NCBI GenBank assembly: GCA_027323595.1
Contig: DAHWBL010000208.1
Location: 1 to 8,244 of the forward strand
Length of the DNA: 8,244 nt
Reading direction: 5' to 3'
Origin: Acetobacteraceae bacterium
GTDB lineage: Bacteria; Pseudomonadota; Alphaproteobacteria; Acetobacterales; Acetobacteraceae
Made by a program: the position numbers and the translations under genes. This document shows, in pieces, positions 6,161 to 8,244 of the stretch. The notes beneath the pieces were generated by a model. It saw only the letters and a program-made list of their open reading frames with translations. It was not told the DNA's origin and searched no databases. Position 1 is the first letter of the stretch, and each line of letters begins with the position of its first letter.

Positions 6161-6565
6161 ATGCCAAAAGTGATCATCACCTCGCAGGCCGCGCCGACCA
6201 CCGGCTTTACCGACAAGGCGACACCATCGCCATTGGCGCAGGCGATACGTGCGGGGGATTTCCTGTACCTGTCCGGCCAGGGCCCGCTTGATCCAACCAC
6301 CAAGGAGGTTGTCGCCGGTGATATCCGCGATCAGACGCGGCAGACGATGGCCAATCTGACGGCGGTTCTTTCCGCTGGCGGCGCCACGCTGGCGCAGGTT
6401 GTGAACATGCGGGTTTGCCTGCGCGACACGGCCGATTTTCCGGCGTTCAATGAGGTGTTTCGCGACATCATGAATGGCGAGAAGGTGACGCGCACCTGCA
6501 TCGGCGGCACACCGCACCGCAAGGGCGTGATGGTGGAGATCGATTGCGTGGCCTATCTGGGCTGA
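6161..6565 (+). CDS. RidA/YjgF-family protein, possible 2-aminomuconate-type deaminase
   Basis: The 134-residue product has the size and signature of the trimeric RidA/YjgF/UK114 family, which hydrolyses enamines and imines to ketones and ammonia. Seen: FLYLSGQGPLD at 34-44, the helix QTRQTMANLTAVLSAGGATLAQVV at about 58-81, and the C-terminal block with Arg111 (TRTCIGG), equivalent to the substrate-carboxylate arginine of E. coli RidA, and Glu126 (VEIDCVAY). The N-terminal Tyr of classic RidA is not obvious, which suggests a specialised subgroup. In 2-nitrobenzoate and aminophenol pathways, RidA-type proteins (NbaF, AmnD/AmnE group) deaminate 2-aminomuconate after ring cleavage, and the HAAO-like gene two places upstream fits that role by inference. 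The start is one of two adjacent ATGs; 6161 is preferred because AAGGAA at 6150-6155 is too close to the one at 6158. It follows the CMD-like gene by about 16 bases. Confidence 0.88.
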   Translation: MPKVIITSQAAPTTGFTDKATPSPLAQAIRAGDFLYLSGQGPLDPTTKEVVAGDIRDQTRQTMANLTAVLSAGGATLAQVVNMRVCLRDTADFPAFNEVFRDIMNGEKVTRTCIGGTPHRKGVMVEIDCVAYLG

Positions 6566-6587
6566 TACACGATCGGGCCATCGCGCC

Positions 6588-7382
6588 ATGACCGCATTTC
6601 TCAAAATCGACGCGGTCACCAAGTCCTATGGTGCGGGCCCGGCCGTGCGGTCCGCGCTGCGTGATGTATCGATCGATATTCAGCGGTCCGAGTTAGTCGC
6701 GATTCTCGGGCCGTCTGGCTGCGGGAAATCCACCTTCCTTCAAATCGTCGCGGGCCTGATCCCGCCCACCTCCGGCCAGGTGATGCTGGATGGCAAGCAG
6801 GTGAGCGCACCGCCGCGCGACATGGTTTATTTGTTTCAGCAATATACCAAATCATTGTTTCCCTGGCGCACGGTATTGCAAAACGTCGCGTTCCCGATGG
6901 AGATGCAGCGCACGGCATCGCAACGTTTGGTGCGCGCGCGGTGCCTGGAATATCTCGCCATGGTCGGTCTTGGCGGGTGCGAGGACCAATATCCCTGGCA
7001 ATTGTCCGGAGGCATGCAGCAGCGCGTGGCAATCGCGCGCGCGCTGGCGGCCGAGCCCAGGGTTTTACTGATGGACGAACCGTTCAGCGCCGTTGATGCG
7101 CTGACCCGTCTGGAATTACAGAGCCTGGTTCTGGATATTTGGGCGCGCCAGCGCCTGACCGTGCTGCTGGTGACCCATGATGTGGATGAGGCCGTGTTCA
7201 TGGCCGATCGCGTCGCGATGTTGAGCGCGCGTCCTTCGGTGGTTGCATCGATCACCGACATCGACCTGCCACGTCCGCGAGACACGATGGGCACGCGCGA
7301 GAGTGCCAGGTTTTTGTCCCTTCGGCACGGGCTGCTCGACACACTCCTGCACCCAACGGCACATGTCGTCGGCAATGTATAG
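6588..7382 (+). CDS. ABC transporter ATP-binding protein, NitT/TauT (SsuB/TauB) type
   Basis: The 264-residue cytoplasmic ATPase powers an ABC importer. Seen in order: Walker A GPSGCGKST at 41-49, Q-loop Gln84 followed by KSLFPWRTVLQNV (the FPW form is typical of nitrate/sulfonate/taurine-type importers), signature LSGGMQQR at 139-146, Walker B VLLMDEP at 159-165, D-loop SAVD at 167-170 and the switch His197 in VTHDVDEA. All ATPase residues are present. It starts 22 bases after the RidA-like gene without a clear Shine-Dalgarno sequence and overlaps the next gene by 8 bases, consistent with operon translation. The permease genes that follow match this family. The transported compound is not encoded in the ATPase; the catabolic neighbours suggest an aromatic or amino-aromatic acid. 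Confidence 0.95.
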   Translation: MTAFLKIDAVTKSYGAGPAVRSALRDVSIDIQRSELVAILGPSGCGKSTFLQIVAGLIPPTSGQVMLDGKQVSAPPRDMVYLFQQYTKSLFPWRTVLQNVAFPMEMQRTASQRLVRARCLEYLAMVGLGGCEDQYPWQLSGGMQQRVAIARALAAEPRVLLMDEPFSAVDALTRLELQSLVLDIWARQRLTVLLVTHDVDEAVFMADRVAMLSARPSVVASITDIDLPRPRDTMGTRESARFLSLRHGLLDTLLHPTAHVVGNV

Positions 7383-8133
7383 AGCGGCAACCCGTCTGTT
7401 GCCTGGCCTCGCCTCGTTTGTGGTGGTGCTGGTGATCTGGGAATTGGCGGGGCGCTATCGCTATGTGAATCCGGTTCTGCTGCCGCCGCCATCGGTGATC
7501 GGTAGCACCCTGTGGGAGATCGTGCGGTCCGGTGCGTTGCTGGAGCCACTGGGCCAGACATTTCTGTTGCTGTTCGTGGGCTACGCGCTGGCCTGTCTGT
7601 TTGGCATCGCGCTCGGCCTGGTCATGGGGCGCAGCGAGGTGATCTATGGATTGCTGGAACCGCTGATCGAATTGCTTCGCCCGATCCCCAAAGCGGCGTT
7701 GGTGCCGCCTTTGTTCCTGTTTCTTGGTTTCGGGGCCACGATGAAAATCACCATCGTCGCCCTGGCCGCCTTTTTTCCCATTCTGATCGCGACCATCCAG
7801 GGCGTGCGGGGGGTGGATCGCGTGGCGATCGACACCGCCAGAACATTTGGCTGCACCGGGTTGGCGTTGAACTTGCGGATCATCCTGCCCGCATCGCTGC
7901 CAATGATCGCCACCGGCATGCGCGTGGGCCTGGGGCTTGGCCTGATCCTGGTGGTGTTGGCCGAGATGTTGGCCGGCGATGGCGGTGTCGGCTATCTGAT
8001 CCTGGATATGCAACGATCGTTCGCGGTTCGGCAGATGTATGCCTGGATCGTGATCCTCGCGGCCGCCGGGTTGGCGATCAATGCGATATTCGTGTTTGTC
8101 GAGGCGAGGGCCATTCCGTGGCGCGCGAAATAG
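7375..8133 (+). CDS. ABC transporter permease 1, NitT/TauT (SsuC/TauC) type
   Basis: The 252-residue inner-membrane protein is one transmembrane half of the importer. Seen: hydrophobic segments near residues 11-26, 61-84, 107-119, 124-142, 178-200 and 222-243, an SsuC-like N-terminal LPPPSVI at 36-42, RPIPKAALVPP at 102-112, and the cytoplasmic EAA-type coupling loop at about 151-172 (DTARTFGCTG, then IILPASLP) that contacts the ATPase. The start is uncertain: the ATG at 7375 overlaps the ATPase gene by 8 bases, while an in-frame ATG at 7363 would add four residues (MSSA). Neither has a strong ribosome binding site, so coupling to ATPase translation is likely. A second permease follows after two bases, pointing to a heterodimeric membrane part. 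Confidence 0.92.
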   Translation: MYRAATRLLPGLASFVVVLVIWELAGRYRYVNPVLLPPPSVIGSTLWEIVRSGALLEPLGQTFLLLFVGYALACLFGIALGLVMGRSEVIYGLLEPLIELLRPIPKAALVPPLFLFLGFGATMKITIVALAAFFPILIATIQGVRGVDRVAIDTARTFGCTGLALNLRIILPASLPMIATGMRVGLGLGLILVVLAEMLAGDGGVGYLILDMQRSFAVRQMYAWIVILAAAGLAINAIFVFVEARAIPWRAK

Positions 8134-8135
8134 GC

Positions 8136-8244
8136 ATGCTGATGGCACGACCAACCATGCCAGACGCTGCCGCCTGGTCGCGCATCGCGCGCACCCGTGC
8201 GAGCGGTTTCACGCTGGTCGTCGCGCTCCTGCTGGTATGGGAGG
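8136..8244 (+). CDS. ABC transporter permease 2, N-terminal fragment (cut by window)
   Basis: Only 36 codons are visible. The frame starts two bases after permease 1 and encodes a polar N-terminus (MLMARPTMPDAAAWSRIA) followed by FTLVVALLLVWE, which mirrors the opening of permease 1 (FVVVLVIWE). This is the expected start of a second SsuC-type permease. Candidate starts are ATG at 8136, 8142 and 8157; TAGG at 8131-8134, including the preceding stop, is better spaced for 8142. The identification rests on operon context plus one hydrophobic segment. A complete importer would also need a substrate-binding protein, not seen here. Confidence 0.7.
   Translation, partial: MLMARPTMPDAAAWSRIARTRASGFTLVVALLLVWE

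Noticed and set aside
7252..8154. A 300-codon minus-strand frame rich in His and Gln.
   Set aside because: It is antisense to permease 1, whose plus-strand frame has the membrane segments and EAA-type loop.

Overview
The window is GC-rich bacterial DNA with leaderless gene starts, Shine-Dalgarno sites and tightly packed genes. Base composition and gene families suit an alphaproteobacterium, perhaps of the Acetobacteraceae; that placement is an inference from gene style, not from a marker gene. It contains nine protein-coding genes, two of them cut by the window ends. I see no tRNA, rRNA, CRISPR array, insertion sequence or attachment site.

Left part (about 1-1421, minus strand): a very GC-rich pair in which a class I SAM-dependent methyltransferase gene overlaps by 4 bases the start of a ROK-family (polyphosphate-glucokinase-like) sugar kinase that runs off the left edge. 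Next, also on minus, is a full-length GMC-family flavin oxidoreductase (1625-3274). It faces away from a metabolite:H+ symporter (MHS) type MFS transporter (3407-5014, plus). The 132-base gap between them holds three tandem 13-base repeats and a nine-G tract that serves as the transporter's ribosome binding site.

Right part (about 5076-8244, plus strand): after a candidate promoter comes a compact run that looks like one operon. It encodes a cupin ring-cleavage dioxygenase of the 3-hydroxyanthranilate 3,4-dioxygenase (HAAO) family, a small carboxymuconolactone-decarboxylase-like protein without the CxxC motif, a RidA/YjgF-family protein, and then a NitT/TauT-type ABC importer (ATPase, permease 1, start of permease 2). 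The substrate-binding protein is not in the window and may lie further right.

Working together (inference): a dioxygenase that opens an amino-hydroxy-aromatic ring, a possible decarboxylase/isomerase and a RidA-type enamine/imine deaminase resemble the middle of the 2-aminomuconate route known from 2-nitrobenzoate and 3-hydroxyanthranilate degradation. Two uptake systems and an alcohol-oxidising flavoenzyme sit alongside. The dioxygenase lacks one arginine expected for 3-hydroxyanthranilate binding, and no aminomuconate-semialdehyde dehydrogenase or ACMS decarboxylase of the amidohydrolase type is visible, so the substrate is probably something related but different. This right-hand module is the best candidate for an undescribed pathway. 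Its base composition (about 57-65% GC in sampled lines, locally 42%) differs from the left pair (about 75-80%), which suggests it is accessory DNA.
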